Positions 19,739-33,900 are shown, counted from the first letter of the stretch. The stretch is 64,000 nucleotides of DNA from Axinella damicornis (GCA_963931865.1 OZ007510.1:7913399-7977398); one strand, 5' to 3'. The notes: generated by a model not told the origin, from the sequence alone. Numbers and translations: made by a program.

Positions 19739-20421
19739 AACTTACATTAAAATGTTGTTTGAGGTGAGAGAAGTAGAGGGGGATGGGGAGGAGACCATGT
19801 TCGCCCAGTAGCTCCTTGTTCTGGTGCAGGGCCACCAGGAATGCCACAACTGGAGAAGAGAGCACTCAATCTTTGAGTCCAGTTGAGTTATACATTCCCA
19901 AGCTAGCCTCGTTCCCAGGCCCGCTCACCGCATTCGTAATGCAAGCGACGAAAAGCTGGGCGGGGCCTGGGAACGAGGCTATTATTCCCAAGCCTCCTAG
20001 TTCAGAATAGCCTCGTTCCCAGACGCGGCCTGGGAAGGATCAGTTGGAATATACAGCACCAGAATACTTAGGGCCAGGGCAGGTACTAGCTGACTTCTGG
20101 TGCCGTATATTCCAACTGATCCCCAAACGGTCCCTAATTTTGGTCACAGTGTCTTCACATACACAGTGATACAGCATACAAATTAAACCACCCTGCTGAC
20201 CATGCAGCTGATAGCTCACAGTAGATGAACCCTAGGGCCCGGGTAAACACGATCCTAGTCAGCCAGTAGGTTCCCGGTTGAAGTTGCTTCCCGTCCTTTA
20301 CAGAGCTCTCGGGCTTCTTCTCAGGCTTTCTCCTCTCGCCTGCGTCAGCTACACTAGCTTCATCATCTCTGTCTGATGCGGCTGCTTTTCTATGTCGTAG
20401 TTCACCGCCTGCAGCATCCAT
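13559..20421 (-). CDS. LMF1: Lipase maturation factor 1 (LMF1)
   Basis: LMF1 is a multi-pass ER membrane protein needed to fold and assemble dimeric lipases. Twelve coding exons: 20220-20421, 19746-19849, 18954-19171, 17885-17895, 17653-17801, 17204-17269, 16952-17119, 16260-16443, 15589-15742, 15087-15276, 14823-14932, 13559-13754. The frame closes exactly at 583 residues (human 567). Family blocks include VAFLVALHQNKELLGEHGLL, WESQLLETGFLAIF, YRWLIFRIMIGAGLIKIRGD, QCWRDLTCMNYHYETQPVPN, MNTSFDSLRIVNTYGAFG, TISPYHYRLDWLMWFAAFQ and the C-terminal HWWKRSLVGQYLP. Hydrophobic stretches throughout agree with a polytopic protein. Exon 4 is an 11-nt microexon beside a large minisatellite. The exon 7 donor is formed by the end of a MITE. 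The gene converges with the Ggamma gene. Confidence 0.95.
14209..14286. mobile_element. Near-perfect palindrome in LMF1 intron
   Basis: TAGTCTATCGAGCTAGACCA, then ATTCTCTCGCTTTCC, is mirrored almost exactly after a loop of a few bases. It is a hairpin of about 35-bp arms, consistent with a very small MITE. Confidence 0.7.
14548..14637. mobile_element. Family A-like MITE (CCTTCTACACCTCCAG arm)
   Basis: Inverted arms AGCCTCTTTCCCAGGCCTTC and GAAGGCCTGGGAATGGGA, with a second pairing CTACA / TGTAG. It is related to the copy at 24068 by the shared GGAGGTGT(A/G)GAAGGCCTGGGAA arm. Confidence 0.65.
15436..15466. repeat. (CA)n microsatellite
   Basis: About 15 CA units inside an LMF1 intron that is CA-rich over 15410-15570. 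Confidence 0.9.
15847..16229. mobile_element. hAT-like MITE (TAGTGATGCACCGATA ends)
   Basis: TAGTGATGCACCGATA at the left and TATCGGTGCATCACTA at the right are 16-bp perfect terminal inverted repeats around about 380 bp of GATACC/GATATC-rich sequence. TIRs of this GATGCACCGAT type are known from hAT-superfamily non-autonomous elements; the assignment rests on that resemblance. It lies in the LMF1 intron after exon 8, 30 bp from the donor. Confidence 0.75.
17910..18450. repeat. 29-bp minisatellite in LMF1 intron 3
   Basis: About 19 tandem copies of a 26-29 bp unit containing GTTGCAGGATGGGGCAGTAG and AGTGTGAGT. Units differ by a 3-bp deletion or single changes. The array begins 15 bp from the 11-nt microexon of LMF1. 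Two overlapping minus-strand frames stay open for about 200 codons only because the unit lacks stops. Confidence 0.95.
18483..18833. mobile_element. Compound inverted-repeat element F
   Basis: GGGAGGCCTGGGAGATCTGG, then TCACGTGCGATGACGTCAGG and a TAGACAGATGGTAGACACAC block, is followed about 100 bp later by its diverged inverse ending ACCAGATCTCCCAGGCCTCC. A third, partial copy of the same arm occurs at 60684-60801. The left side also carries a family A-like hairpin (GGCCGTTCCCACCGCC). Confidence 0.65.
19701..19733. repeat. (GT)n microsatellite
   Basis: About 16 GT units just beyond the donor of LMF1 exon 2 (19740-19745). Confidence 0.9.
19904..19981. mobile_element. MITE, family A
   Basis: TAGCCTCGTTCCCAGGCCC is inverted as GGGCCTGGGAACGAGGCTA, with AAGCGACGAAAAGCTGGGC in the right arm, as in the copies at 960 and 1136. 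Confidence 0.85.
20036..20123. mobile_element. Hairpin GGATCAGTTGGAATATAC...
   Basis: GGATCAGTTGGAATATACAG plus CACCAGAA is inverted as TTCTGGTGCCGTATATTCCA plus ACTGATCC. It is a 28-bp stem with a loop of about 30 nt and is adjacent to a broken family A end at 20010. Confidence 0.7.
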
Positions 20422-20629
20422 GTTCAAGTTCAAAGTTCGAAGAGTATCACATGTTGAAAGTGAAAGCAAAACAGCAGCAACAGCAACAAGGTACAGACAT
20501 AATAACAGATTAGAAAGTGCAGCGCAAAGGAATACTGACCTCACAAAGCTCAAGTACGAGCATGTCTATCTCGACTAGTGCCAGCCAAACCGTCCCAGGT
20601 TTTGTGTATTGAGGCTAAGGCTACTAGCC

Positions 20630-20739
20630 TTAGCCTCGTTCCCACGCCAGTAGCTAAGTGTGAGTAAAAGCAGAAAAGCAAGCTTCCTCTTGTACACCAT
20701 GCAGTCTCCATAACATTCCAGGCCTGGGAACGAGGCTAA
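20630..20739. mobile_element. MITE, family A
   Basis: CTTAGCCTCGTTCCCA at the left and CCTGGGAACGAGGCTAAG at the right are inverted repeats about 75 bp apart. It lies about 210 bp upstream of the LMF1 start codon. Confidence 0.75.
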
Positions 20740-20849
20740 GTATAGCTGCCTTGTGGACCCTGGGGTTCAATAGTCTCGCAAGAAAAAGGGGCTGGCTTGC
20801 GAGACTAGGGGTTCAATTATTGCAAGGCTTGAGAAATTACATCTGACTT

Positions 20850-21170
20850 GTGGATGGCAAATTAATTCCGAGAGTTCTTGTCAGTTTGCCTACAAGTAGT
20901 GACAGGATTCTGGCCAAATTCTTGGCTAATCAGTTCCACCTGAAAGGAGGAGTGGAGGCATTTGAACTTGAAGTAAGGGAAGAAATCATCTTTCTCTCCA
21001 AGGTTTGTCTCAACACCTTAATTATTGGTCTACACGTATTCTCGGTCCCAGACCCAAACCAACCCTCGGGCCTCACTCTCCTTCCAAAAGCTCATGTCTA
21101 TCTCACAGAATTCATGGAAAGCCCACTGTCTCTTCCAACTAACGTCGAAATGTCCTTGCCTCTTCACTGA
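20850..21170 (+). other. Unassigned open frame, possible exon or gene remnant
   Basis: A frame of about 106 codons with no ATG start and no domain I recognise. Its first 50 residues (for example VLVSLPTSSDRILAKFLANQ and GVEAFELEVREEIIFLSK) have protein-like composition and end at AAG|GTTTGT, which could be a splice donor near 21001. No matching acceptor-flanked partner was found. It may equally be chance. Confidence 0.2.
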
Positions 21171-21241
21171 GCGGCAATATTTTTGGCGGGAAATCTAGGT
21201 CAGGTGGCACGCGCATGCGCAACAGGATACATCCGGTTTGG

Positions 21242-22320
21242 GCTTAAATACTGAATTTGTAGCAAGTTTTGGCGGGAAGTCGGGATGGCGTGTTCGCTTG
21301 CAGACTGGGGTCTGAACATTGCCTCCCCAATAACCGAGTACGAGGTCGGGCCCCTCCGTACATACCGGTTCTCGACTTCCCCGCCTAGCAGCCGTAGTAC
21401 GCCGGTTCCCATCTGACCACCGAAGCTAAAGGTGTCTGGTAGAAAGCAGGTTAGCCCTCCTGTGATTCCAGACACGCCTATCCAGCGCTTCTGAGGCTTA
21501 CACTTCGGTGTCTGACCTGTCACGGAGGGATGGGTGTGTTGCTAGGTTGTTTTTTTCCCCTTTTTTTCCCCTCTTCATTTTTTTTTTTTCCCTCTTCATT
21601 TTTTTTCTCCCTCTTCATTTTTTTCCCCTTCCAGCTGGCTTAATAATAATATGCTAAAACTGGTAGCATCCAAATTATATAATTAAGGCTCTATGTTTAA
21701 ATATTTTATATGCACTGCTTGACCACCAGTAAAGTAGTGTTGGGAGACTGCTATTATTTTTTGTTCCTAGTATTTATAGCTACTAGAACTGTAAGTTTTT
21801 TAATACACTGCAAGTTGATGCCATTGAAGTGTGACCTTTCATGGAGGGATCGAGGCTGCTAGGTTTGTTTTTCTGCTAAAACTGGCAGCATCCAATATGT
21901 GATCAAGTAGTCTAGCTGCTAGACCCTCCTCTCCCTCCCGGAAATGAAGTAACGGAATTTCCGTTACTTCATTTCCGGGAGCGAGAGGAGCATTGTGTGT
22001 CAAACAGTGCATGGCCAGCCTAGCTACATGTAGTGACCTCCCATCCCAAGTTTCCGTTACTTCATTCCAGGAGGAGAGGAGGGTCTATACTCTATAGCTG
22101 TTAGACTAGTGATCAAGCGGCTCTAAATTATTCTTTATGCACGTGCTGTTTGACACACATTGGCAGAAGCTAAAAGGATGATAGTGATACTGGCAACAGG
22201 ATGAGGTTACCCTCCTGTGATTCCAGTCATGCCTATAACCGTGGGCGGCGTGTACAACCAGAAACAGGTTTAAAAGCTGAATTTGTAGCAAGTTTTGGCG
22301 GGAAGTTGGGATGGCACACT
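21242..22320. repeat. Rearranged local duplication
   Basis: Segments at 21242-21700 recur, diverged and reshuffled, at 21830-22320: TGAATTTGTAGCAAGTTTTG + GCGGGAAG (21250 and 22279), GTTA(G/C)CCTCCTGTGATTCC (21449 and 22206), GGAGGGATnG...GCTAGGTTTG, and CTAAAACTGG(T/C)AGCATCC (21652 and 21876). Confidence 0.65.
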
Positions 22321-22419
22321 CGTCTAGCAGTGCCTGGGGTCTGAGGGGAAAAGGACAAGGATGGGAAGGGAGAGGGTGATGGTGACGAGGGTGGAATGAG
22401 CTTGCAACCGTTCTGCTGT

Positions 22420-22633
22420 TACAATCAAACCTCCGAACAAAGGACACTTTGGGTACAATATAAATTCAAGTCTTTTGTCCTTTGTAGAGAGGTTGTCCTC
22501 TTCTCGGAGGTTCAAAATGTATTAGAACCATAAGCAAACCAATTATTTGGGACCTTGAAAAGCATCCTTTGTAGAGAGGTTTATTATATTGTGTCCCTAT
22601 CTCGGAGGGTCCACTATCGGAGGTTTGACTGTA
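22420..22633. mobile_element. pogo/Tigger-like MITE (CAGTCAAACCTCCGA ends)
   Basis: TACAATCAAACCTCCGA at the left is inverted as TCGGAGGTTTGACTGTA at the right, both bounded by TA. Internal GAGAGGTTGTCCTC / CCTTTGTAGAGAGG repeats are also present. CAGT(C/A)AAACCTC ends are typical of pogo-group Tc1/mariner MITEs. Length is 214 bp. Confidence 0.8.
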
Positions 22634-22827
22634 GTCAGGTAGATAAAGCCGAACAGTGATGAGTGAGGGTGGTGATGAGGAGGTGGTAGGAGGCCAGTGA
22701 GAAGTAGTGACACTGTAGTTTTGTAATTAATTCTCCAATGCAGAAATAGTTTTATATAGTTCTTGACAATAAGTTATCATTTTGAAGAATGATGCAATGG
22801 AATATGGCATGAAAGTTGCCTCTACTG

Positions 22828-24393
22828 CTACTGTGGTGGATCTTCCTTGTACAGTGTCCAGATGCAGGCCTGTCCCACACCAGAAGAGGCCACCACCCGG
22901 TATCCAACCCGTGCTAGTTTGTCCAGCACCTTCCGGACGATATATGTTGTCTTGTACACTTTGCTGTATACAGTACGTTGAGGGGGGAAGGATCAGCAAT
23001 AGTAAAGTAGTTCAGTAATAAGACAGGACACCTCGTTCCCATGCAGGACGTGGCCTGGGAACAAGGCTATGCCTACACCATCTCAGAGGAGATGAAGAAC
23101 AACCTGGAGTCTCTAATACTGTTGCATGAAGTCCAAAGCTAGAGCTGCCAGTACAATTCAGCCCTCTTTGATTTAGTGGCTGCTAGTGGCAGGACGGACA
23201 GAACTCTAAATGGAACGTGCCTGCTCAACCTAGAGTGTCCTGGGAACCATGGAGTTAAATGTGTGGTCCATCCTCTCCCCTGCAGACGTGGATGAGTGCT
23301 TGCCGAGCTTCCATATAGCTAGTGGTTGCTCCAAGATCGATGGCAGCCAAGATATAGCATAGACATGACATTGATCCAATTATAAGCTCATGCGTCATAT
23401 GTTAGGTAGTCTCGGAACCAGACCCTTCGCACAGGAAGGAGGAAGGGTCTGGGCACCATCTTACATTCGAGTTGTCCCCAGGTCGGAATGCTGACCTAAG
23501 CATTGATTGTGAATGACGCAAGGGGAAATGATTTTTCTCCAGGCTTTCAGTGTCGCCAGCGACTAGAAACGGCCAATCGCTGTGCTGTACCGCGTTACCC
23601 GCGAGTGTCTGACAAAAGTCGAGGAGAGCAACAAGCAGGTCGACTGTGATTGAGACTAATGCTAGAGCACTCACAATTTGTTCCCAGCATCTGCCGTCAG
23701 TGTAGCTCCCAGGTAGGCCATTAGTTCTGGGTCACTCTGTTCATCTCCACACAGAGTGGGACCACACTCCTGAGTCAGAGAGTGTACATACGTATGTGTG
23801 TGTGCGCAATAGAGAGAAGGAGAGGCTCAATTATGACGGGGGTTTTAGCTATGCACAGTGGCTAACAAGAAAAGCAGCTATCTATTAAAACTGCTATGGG
23901 ACCGGTCGACCAACAGCCTTATTGATCACTCACAAAGAATTCACCCTAGATTTAGATGTAAACAACAGCTTTACATCCCCTCCGAAGGATGGAAGGTGGG
24001 TGGAATACACCTTCAACAATACACATTCATTTTAGGGTAGAGTTGTGGAAGGAAAGAGTCTCCTATAGCCTCGATCCCAGACCTTCCACACCTCCAGTTT
24101 TTGATTGCTTGCAGTATGGATACTGCAAAACTGGAGGTGTGGAAGGCCTGGGAACGAGGCAGTCTCCTCTAGCATGGTGAGACTTGAAGCAGTGACCATG
24201 CAATTATTAGCAGTCAAATGCTTTAATCCCTTGCATTGGCCACCAGCCACCCTAGTCTGGTGCAGCCAGACCCGCATGCAAGGGTCTGGCTGCGCCAGAC
24301 TACTTGGTTTCAGCATGAGGCTGTTCTCCTCACTGCAAGATGTTAGCACACACATACCAGTCTTATCTGAGTGCTGATCAGAACATAGGGCAT
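22828..24393 (-). CDS. GCHFR: GTP cyclohydrolase I feedback regulatory protein (GFRP)
   Basis: GFRP is a small cytosolic protein that forms pentamers on GTP cyclohydrolase I and mediates BH4 inhibition and phenylalanine stimulation of tetrahydrobiopterin synthesis. Three coding exons, 24358-24393, 23675-23769 and 22828-22963, join in phase to 88 residues (human 84). The start MPYVLISTQIRLECGPT and the block GDEQSDPELMAYLGA match the family almost word for word. The C-terminal half contains VLDKLARVGYRVVASSGVGQ and ends CIWTLYKEDPPQ. Exon 1 contributes only 12 codons. Exon 2 is followed inside the intron by family A repeats. The gene lies head-to-tail behind MED7, 500 bp from its stop. Identification is firm despite the tiny exons. 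Confidence 0.93.
24068..24161. mobile_element. MITE, family A (CACCTCCAG arm)
   Basis: TAGCCTCGATCCCAGACCTT...CACACCTCCAGTTTT is inverted as AAAACTGGAGGTGTGGAAGG...CTGGGAACGAGGCA, with a GCAGTATGGATACTGC loop. It lies in GCHFR intron 1. Confidence 0.85.
24249..24302. mobile_element. Short hairpin AGTCTGG(T/C)GCAGCCAGACC
   Basis: TAGTCTGGTGCAGCCAGACC and GGTCTGGCTGCGCCAGACTA are inverted with an 11-nt loop, inside GCHFR intron 1. Confidence 0.75.
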
Positions 24394-24458
24394 CGTTGAG
24401 GTCTGGCCTGGAAGTATATGAAAAGGTCAAAGGTCCACTCAATCAGCTGCACTCTTCT

Positions 24459-24631
24459 AGCCTCGTTCCCAGGCCGTCTCCCGCTCTGCTAAAAACGGAA
24501 CGGGAGACGGCCTGCCATGGGAATCTGGAACGTTGATGCGGTTTGTAAAGACTGCATTCTGCTAGCCTCGTTTTTTTTTTGTTTTTCAGTTTGCGTTGAC
24601 AATAATACACGGATGGCCTGGGGATGAGGCC
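24459..24631. mobile_element. Two abutting family A elements
   Basis: 24459-24523 starts TAGCCTCGTTCCCAGGCCGT and pairs GTCTCCCG with CGGGAGACGGCC. Right after it, 24563-24631 has TAGCCTCGTTTTT with TTTGCGTTGACAATAATACA and GATGGCCTGGGGATGAGGC; the same inner segment occurs in the copy at 60109-60227. Confidence 0.65.
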
Positions 24632-24893
24632 CAAACTTTTGCCTTATACGGCAGGAGGCCATGGCATTATGTAAAAATGTGGAAGACAAATTGGCGTTTT
24701 TGCTGTACCGCAAAGGTATTCCGTATAAGGCATGACCGTAAGGCATGAGGGCGCACATGTCTATACTAGTTTGACACTGGACGCAGAAGGGCAGTGAACT
24801 TCCGCATCCATGCAGAAGAACGCTAGCCTACCCCGTTTTTCTATTCTTTGGTTTGCGTTGACAATAATTTGAATTGAGATGAATGATAAACAA

Positions 24894-26212
24894 TTAAGTA
24901 CCAGTTCTAGAAATAAGAGAGTCTATCAAACGGCACAGTTCAGCATCTTGTACGTCCACCAGTGACTGTGCTCCGTCCAGGTAGGAAGACCTCACCTGCA
25001 TAATATCATAGAGAACACATTGTCAAATAGCTGGCTAGCAAATGTTGGTGAATAGGCCTGAGCCTGTTATGCTCAAAATAATTGACCAATTATTCTCTCT
25101 GAAAATTCACAGAAATTTCTTCATACCCTATTATTCTCATCCTATTCTCTTATGAAAAAATTGTACATTGACTATACCGTACTGCAAGCGACGAAAAGCT
25201 GGGCATGGGACTGGGAACAAGGCTACATTGACTACATGTACTGTTCCTCAGAAGTAGGCCTGCAGTAGCAGTCGTGCTCGTTCTCCTAGATTCTTCGGGG
25301 ACCAAGCGTACAATTTCAACACCACTACTACTCTTCTCCACCATGTTGGTTACACACACACAATTTCTGATTATTTATTTGGATCTCAGATGCCCCCAGG
25401 GCACGAAATCGTTGCCCCGATTATTCTATTATTCTCACAGTAAGAGGCAGTCCCTAAAATTATGCCGGCATATTAGGCTCAGGCCTACCGTAGAATACAA
25501 GTCTATCACATGGTATTGGCTACATGTCGAAGGGTGTACATGATGAAAAGCTGGGCAGGGCCTGGGAACAAGGCTATCTATTCGTAAGCTGTCTGCCTAC
25601 CTGTGTGCCACTCCCAGACACAGCTGTTGTGGTAGAGCCAGTGTCCATGGCCTCCTCCTCCTCCCTGTTCCCCAGTTCCCTCTCCCCTGGTAGTCGTGGC
25701 GGAATGGTGCTGGTGGATTGGCTCAGAGACTCACTGCTCTCCTTCAGGATTGAGCAAGCCTTATCCGTAGCCCTGCAGAGAACATTTGGTGAAATGGCTG
25801 CAGTGAAGTATATATCCATGATCATGTTACCTCTGAACCTGTGAAATGACATCTTCCCTCTGTTTCTTCTGCCTCTCCATGATCACACGTAAAGTCTCTC
25901 TAGCCTGGGGGAGGAGATATCTGGTAACTGATTGCAAAATGTGTGTTGTGATCCAGAACAATTAGCCGTGCATTTGGAACGTGCAAGGCCATTAATTGCC
26001 AGCTATTAGTGATCGTAGCGTTGGCCAGTTCTAGTCTCCAGTCGTCCAGCAACTTCCAAGCGTTGGTAATGCGCATTGGGTAAACTGGACGCAGAGGATA
26101 TAACATTAGATATGCATGGATGGATAGCAGAAGAGCAAAAAGTAGGGAAACAGGGTAGGGATGACAGTTATTCCTTCTGTATTCATGTGTACACTATAAA
26201 ATGTGTGTGTGT

Positions 26213-26243
<31 letters not shown>

Positions 26244-27723
26244 GGGGGGGGGGGTACTTAACTGTGTCATGCCATCATCCCTACTTTTGGTCACTTACTC
26301 ATTTAGGCCATCATATTTATATGGGCACACTTCCTCAGGCAACAGTGATAACACCATACCAATGTAAGATAGCCACAGTACATGGCCACCATGATGGAGG
26401 TCAGATCGTCATCTTATCATCACTGGAAGTTTGTGCCACACAGACCATACAGAAACCTCTACATGTACCTAGCAACCATTCTTTGCTGATGATTTCATAA
26501 ACAGGGTCAGCTTGCACAGAGAGAGGAGAGCTCCCTAATAGAGCTGTCCGCCCATAATCATTTACTTTCTGCTACACATCTCAGCTCACCTGGTGAGGTC
26601 TGAACTCATTGATAAGGTGGTGCATGTTGATGAATAGAACTTCAAGATCAGCAATCTTTTGATTTCTCTGGAGAGATGAAAAACCATTTCCGCAGTGAAT
26701 GAACTTTCGTATTGATCTTTGTATTATTAGGAGATATGTATGGTTCATTAATGAACTCACAGCTGGGGAGGCAGGGTCACCAATCAAGATGTCCAGGAGC
26801 TCCAGGAAACAGATGAGGATCGAGCGATTGAGTTTCTTCAACTCGGCCTTCTTATCTATAAGGAATAATGACCAGACAGATAGATAGAGCTGGGTAGATA
26901 GACAGGTGCATGCAGGAATGCTGTATCTGCAATTGAGTCCCAGTTCTCACTCCTCAGCATTTTAAGTATGCTGCCCTTTCTACAGTTCGTAGCATTTGTA
27001 CTGGAGCATCCAACCTGGTACTGTCCCTAACACGCTCACTAGAAAGTCAAAGTGGTCACGGAACGGAGAAGACAGACAAGAATGCAATACTAATTGGTAG
27101 AAGACAAGAGCAGTGACCGTGAGCCACCAAACGAACCCCACTCCCTGCTATCCACGTAAACTTGGTACAGTGGTTGCAACAAAGTACCCTAGACATTCCA
27201 CCATGGCTGCAAAATAGACGACCGCTTCCATGTTTACAGTTGATAACATGTACACAAGCTAAGGGCACTGACAATGCATAAAGATGACTGACCATAGTTT
27301 TGCGGGTACAATCGCTGAATGCCTAGGTCCTCCAATGGTCGTATCATTGCATCCTCTATCTGCAGAATTAGGAACGAATAGGTAATGGTTACGATGAGAT
27401 GTAGCTGCATCCAATAATGTTACTGATCAAGTCGCTTGCAGTTCTACATACAAAAATGGAGTCGGTGACTGAAATATAAGAAGGGGAAGACGCTTAGAAA
27501 GCACATTCAGCCCAAGGCTAGTCTCCCAAGGGAAGGGAGAGGAGGAGGGTACGCTCACATCAAATGGATGTCCAAACATGTGGTATTGTCCCTTCACAGG
27601 AGGGGGAGGCTTCGGGACAATCCCCTTACTGACGTTCTCGTCGGTGTAGACCTTGTAGAATAGAGCAGGAGGGTTTGGGAAGGAAGCAACAGCTTGCTCA
27701 TCTGGCACCGGCAACGCAGCCAT
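24894..27723 (-). CDS. MED7: Mediator complex subunit 7 (MED7)
   Basis: MED7 is a middle-module subunit of Mediator, which links activators to RNA polymerase II in the nucleus. Seven coding exons: 27559-27723, 27293-27359, 26761-26855, 26590-26667, 25831-25904, 25601-25772, 24894-24995. All are in phase, total 250 residues (human 233). Conserved blocks include [75 protein letters not shown], then a long helical region ([17 protein letters not shown]) that pairs with MED21 in known structures. The acidic Ser/Thr-rich tail ([14 protein letters not shown]) and a last exon ending ISRTGT extend the C-terminus. The start codon is 85 bp from that of ZNF330, on the other strand. Confidence 0.95.
26130..26290. 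mobile_element. Degraded copy of element G with GT/poly-G centre
   Basis: AAAAAGTAGGGAAACAGGGTAGGGATGA at the left matches the arm of the palindrome at 57890-58159, and ATCATCCCTACTTTT at the right is its inverse. The centre has become (GT)n plus a run of 28 G (26227-26254). Confidence 0.6.
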
Positions 27724-27808
27724 CTTTGATTCTTTGCATTCTCTCTCTTAATTAGAAAAATAATTTTGAACAAAATAATGCAAGCGACAGCCTAGCACAT
27801 GTTACAGG
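27724..27808. promoter_or_regulatory. 85-bp shared 5' region of MED7 and ZNF330
   Basis: The divergent start codons are only 85 bp apart. The region is AT-rich with a pyrimidine stretch on one side. A bidirectional promoter is inferred from the spacing; no specific element is evident. Confidence 0.5.
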
Positions 27809-30893
<3,085 letters not shown>

Positions 30894-30971
30894 CTCCTGC
30901 ACAGTGAAGTTTCATGCACTGTTTAATCATGTATAGTTCAAGCAGCATTACAGCATATTATGTAACTGGGC

Positions 30972-33900
30972 TCAGAGTTGGTCTAGGACAGAGATCTTCT
31001 TGGTCAGTGTTGGCTGAGGGAAGAGTAACCCTCTCATAATGGTATCCAGCTCTCCCAGGGCAGCCTGTGCATGTGCCTGAGTCAGCTCATCTCTTTCCCG
31101 TCCTTCTACCTGCTTCAGCAGACGGTACACCTCAAGTAGTGATCCTCCAAGAACCTGGGCAATGGATTGTACCAAAAGTTATTGTTCTGCTACAAACGGT
31201 GGCACAATTAAAAGAGGTGCTTTGGACAAGAAAAACAAACTGCAGGTAAGTACTGCAAGGTACACTGTCAATGTACTACCGGTATACCTGAATGGAATCT
31301 TGGGAGAGGCCTTTAATCAGCAGCTTCAGCACCACTAGTGCAGCCTGGCGGACTTTGGGCTCCTTGTCAGTTTGAAGGATGTGTGTTATGCAACTCAACA
31401 CCTGCAATACATATGAAGGGGGTATACCAGGAGCGCATATTGACGTATGTGTGCTCCTAGGGGTACTCATTAGTTTCAACAGCTGCCAATTCACAGCTGC
31501 TCTCATAACACACACGCATAAGATACCCACCTCATTCTGAATCTGACTGAACGAGAATCTCAACAGAGAGCACACATCAGCCAGGTTGGACAGACTGCTC
31601 GCTCTAATCATGGGGTCCGAGTCGCAAACATTAGACAGAATAGCAGCCAAAATGGCATCAGAATACTGAGGTAAAGTGTCTCCGCAGTCTCTCACTGCCT
31701 TCACCAAAGTTTCACCTAGCTTCATCCTCAACTCGGAGTTCCTAGAGTGAACTGGTTTTCTACCTTGTACAACTTCTGCAGGCCTTGTTCTCAGTTGGCC
31801 AGTTTCTTTATCAAAGTTAGTTGGATCCCCATTCGAAGGTGGAGCTTGGAGAAGGGCATATTCCTGGCATAGTGTGGGAATAACCTCCCTAGGCATTGCA
31901 GATGCAAGGGCAACCAAGCCATTGATGGCAGCAAGGTAGATATAGGAATCAGAGTGCTTCAGGTTCTCACGGAAGATTGTAAGTAGCATTGAAAAGTCGG
32001 ATATTGTTTCAGGATCTCTGTTTTCAATCAGCTTTGTGAGGGCAATCAACCCGTGTCCTTGTACTGGAACAAGGGGATCCCTCAAATCACTCAGAGCATG
32101 GCACAAAGGGCTGTCTGTGTCCAAGTCGGGAGATGATGGAGGAACATTTACCGGATGGTGCTCCTTGGATAGATGCAGATTTGTGTCAAATTTAGAGACT
32201 TTGTGTAGCCCACCTTGTTTCGCAGGATGACTGAGTTTGGTAGGACTTCTTCCTGGCTTGGTTTCAGTCACACTCTCAGTGGCAGCAGTCTTGGCTCTTC
32301 TGGCTAAACTGCCTCCAACTGCAGCCGCCCTTTCTTTGATCTCAGCTGTCCATACTGCTCCCAGGGTGGCGATACAGATCTTCAGATCATTGGAAAGGCT
32401 ACACAGCTCTTGGTCTGGATACTTTGAAGCTATTGTCTCTAGCGCAGGCAGCGTGGCAGAAAGAAGAGGTCTGTCTTTCCTCTCAACCTATTAGGGAAAA
32501 CTAATGTTATATTAGCACTCTTGTGTACAACCTATAAGGGTATTTTACCTCTCTTGCACCTCCAAGAATGGCAGAAAGCAATCCGAACACAATGCTGAGT
32601 GTGATGGATCCTCCAAGCAATTTGTCCAAGTTTGGCTCAGCTGCAACAAGAAGTTTATCAGACTTCTGACAGGGTTCTGAAATGAACCGAGCATGGCAGT
32701 TGATAATGACTGACATCACTCCAATCAGTTGCTGTAGCTGTGACTGTTGAAATACTTCGTTGCTCATGCGTTCACACAGGGCAGCGGTGATATATAATAC
32801 CAGTGCATGGCTGTAAGCCTCTGTGTGAGTTGGGACCTCCAATACTTGCTCTAGTTCAAGTAATGTGGAATTGCTGCTATCGTGCGTCTGGTGCTTCGGA
32901 CTCAATTGGGCACCTTCAATCTTGCTGCTAAATGGAGTATCTGAAGCATTGTATCCAGCAGACTTGCACAGCACCTCTGCAATATGCTGCAGGCACTCAG
33001 TGAAGAACAACCCAAGAATTTGGTCCGACTTGAGGTCTGATTCCACTAGAGTGACAACACAGTTTGCGACACTTTCCATTCTTTCTGTATTGTATAATTC
33101 AAGTCTGCCTTCTTCCCCCAGATGTTCCCAAGTCAAGCTGTCACCACGGTACTGGAGAGCAATTCCTGCGCTCATTGGCTTGAACCCGGCCTCACATTCA
33201 TGTTCTGTCAACATACATGCCATGAACTTCAGAAATGCCAACACAGTCACTGTATCAAGCATCTTCAGTAACCTCACAAGGACTTCCCTGGTATGTGAGC
33301 TGCATCAAATCAAAAATAGGAAAGTTTGCAAACACTTTGGGCACAACACTTTGATCTTGCAAGTACTATAGTCAACGTATACTTACACTTCACACTGGCC
33401 TGATAGCAATGCAGTGTACATGTAGAACCTTCAATAATGGGACATTGCAAATTAAGGACAACCTCCGTATTAAGGACATGAATGCACTCTTTACGTCCCA
33501 CTCTAGTTAGCACTTTAGTTCAATGTTGAGAGGTTCCATTATGTACACGCAGCTATGCATCTACCTGGATGGTGCACCTGCCGAGTACAAGACCCTCCAG
33601 ACCTCAAACAACACTGGTAGATAAGGCAGCAGGGCAGACACAAATGAGGAGGAAGGTTCCACCACAGCACAGATCTATACACAAAGACAGAAATGAGAAT
33701 GAGGCACCAGACACTATAACGACGCTGGTATTCTGGGATTTATTACTTGTAATGTAGGACATACGACTGGAAAAAAAATTAATTCTGGATGGATACGTCA
33801 ATGGAGTCTCAGTTACAAAATAGCAGAGTTAGGAGATCCTTCAGTACAGTAGAGTGAGCATGAGTCACCTGTAATTTCCCCAAGTCCCAACCGAGCATTT

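Larger units (their letters stand above)
20422..22827. other. Gap with no confident gene between LMF1 and GCHFR
   Basis: It holds the LMF1 upstream region, a family A element (20630-20739), a short TAGTCTCGCAAG hairpin (20770-20808), a possible exon (20850-21001), a local duplication (21242-22320), a perfect-looking palindrome around CCGGAAATGAAGTAACGGAA (21936-21985) and a pogo/Tigger-like MITE (22420-22633). I cannot support a complete gene here. Confidence 0.6.

Noticed and set aside
21330..21420. Possible 5S rRNA-like sequence (CATACC...CCGAAGCTAA)
   Set aside because: Only short words match 5S rRNA and the spacing between them is about 20 nt too long. It also lies in a duplicated block.
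23402..23674. 90-codon minus-strand frame next to GCHFR exon 2
   Set aside because: It is intronic, carries no conserved block, and ends at the donor of the real exon in another frame.
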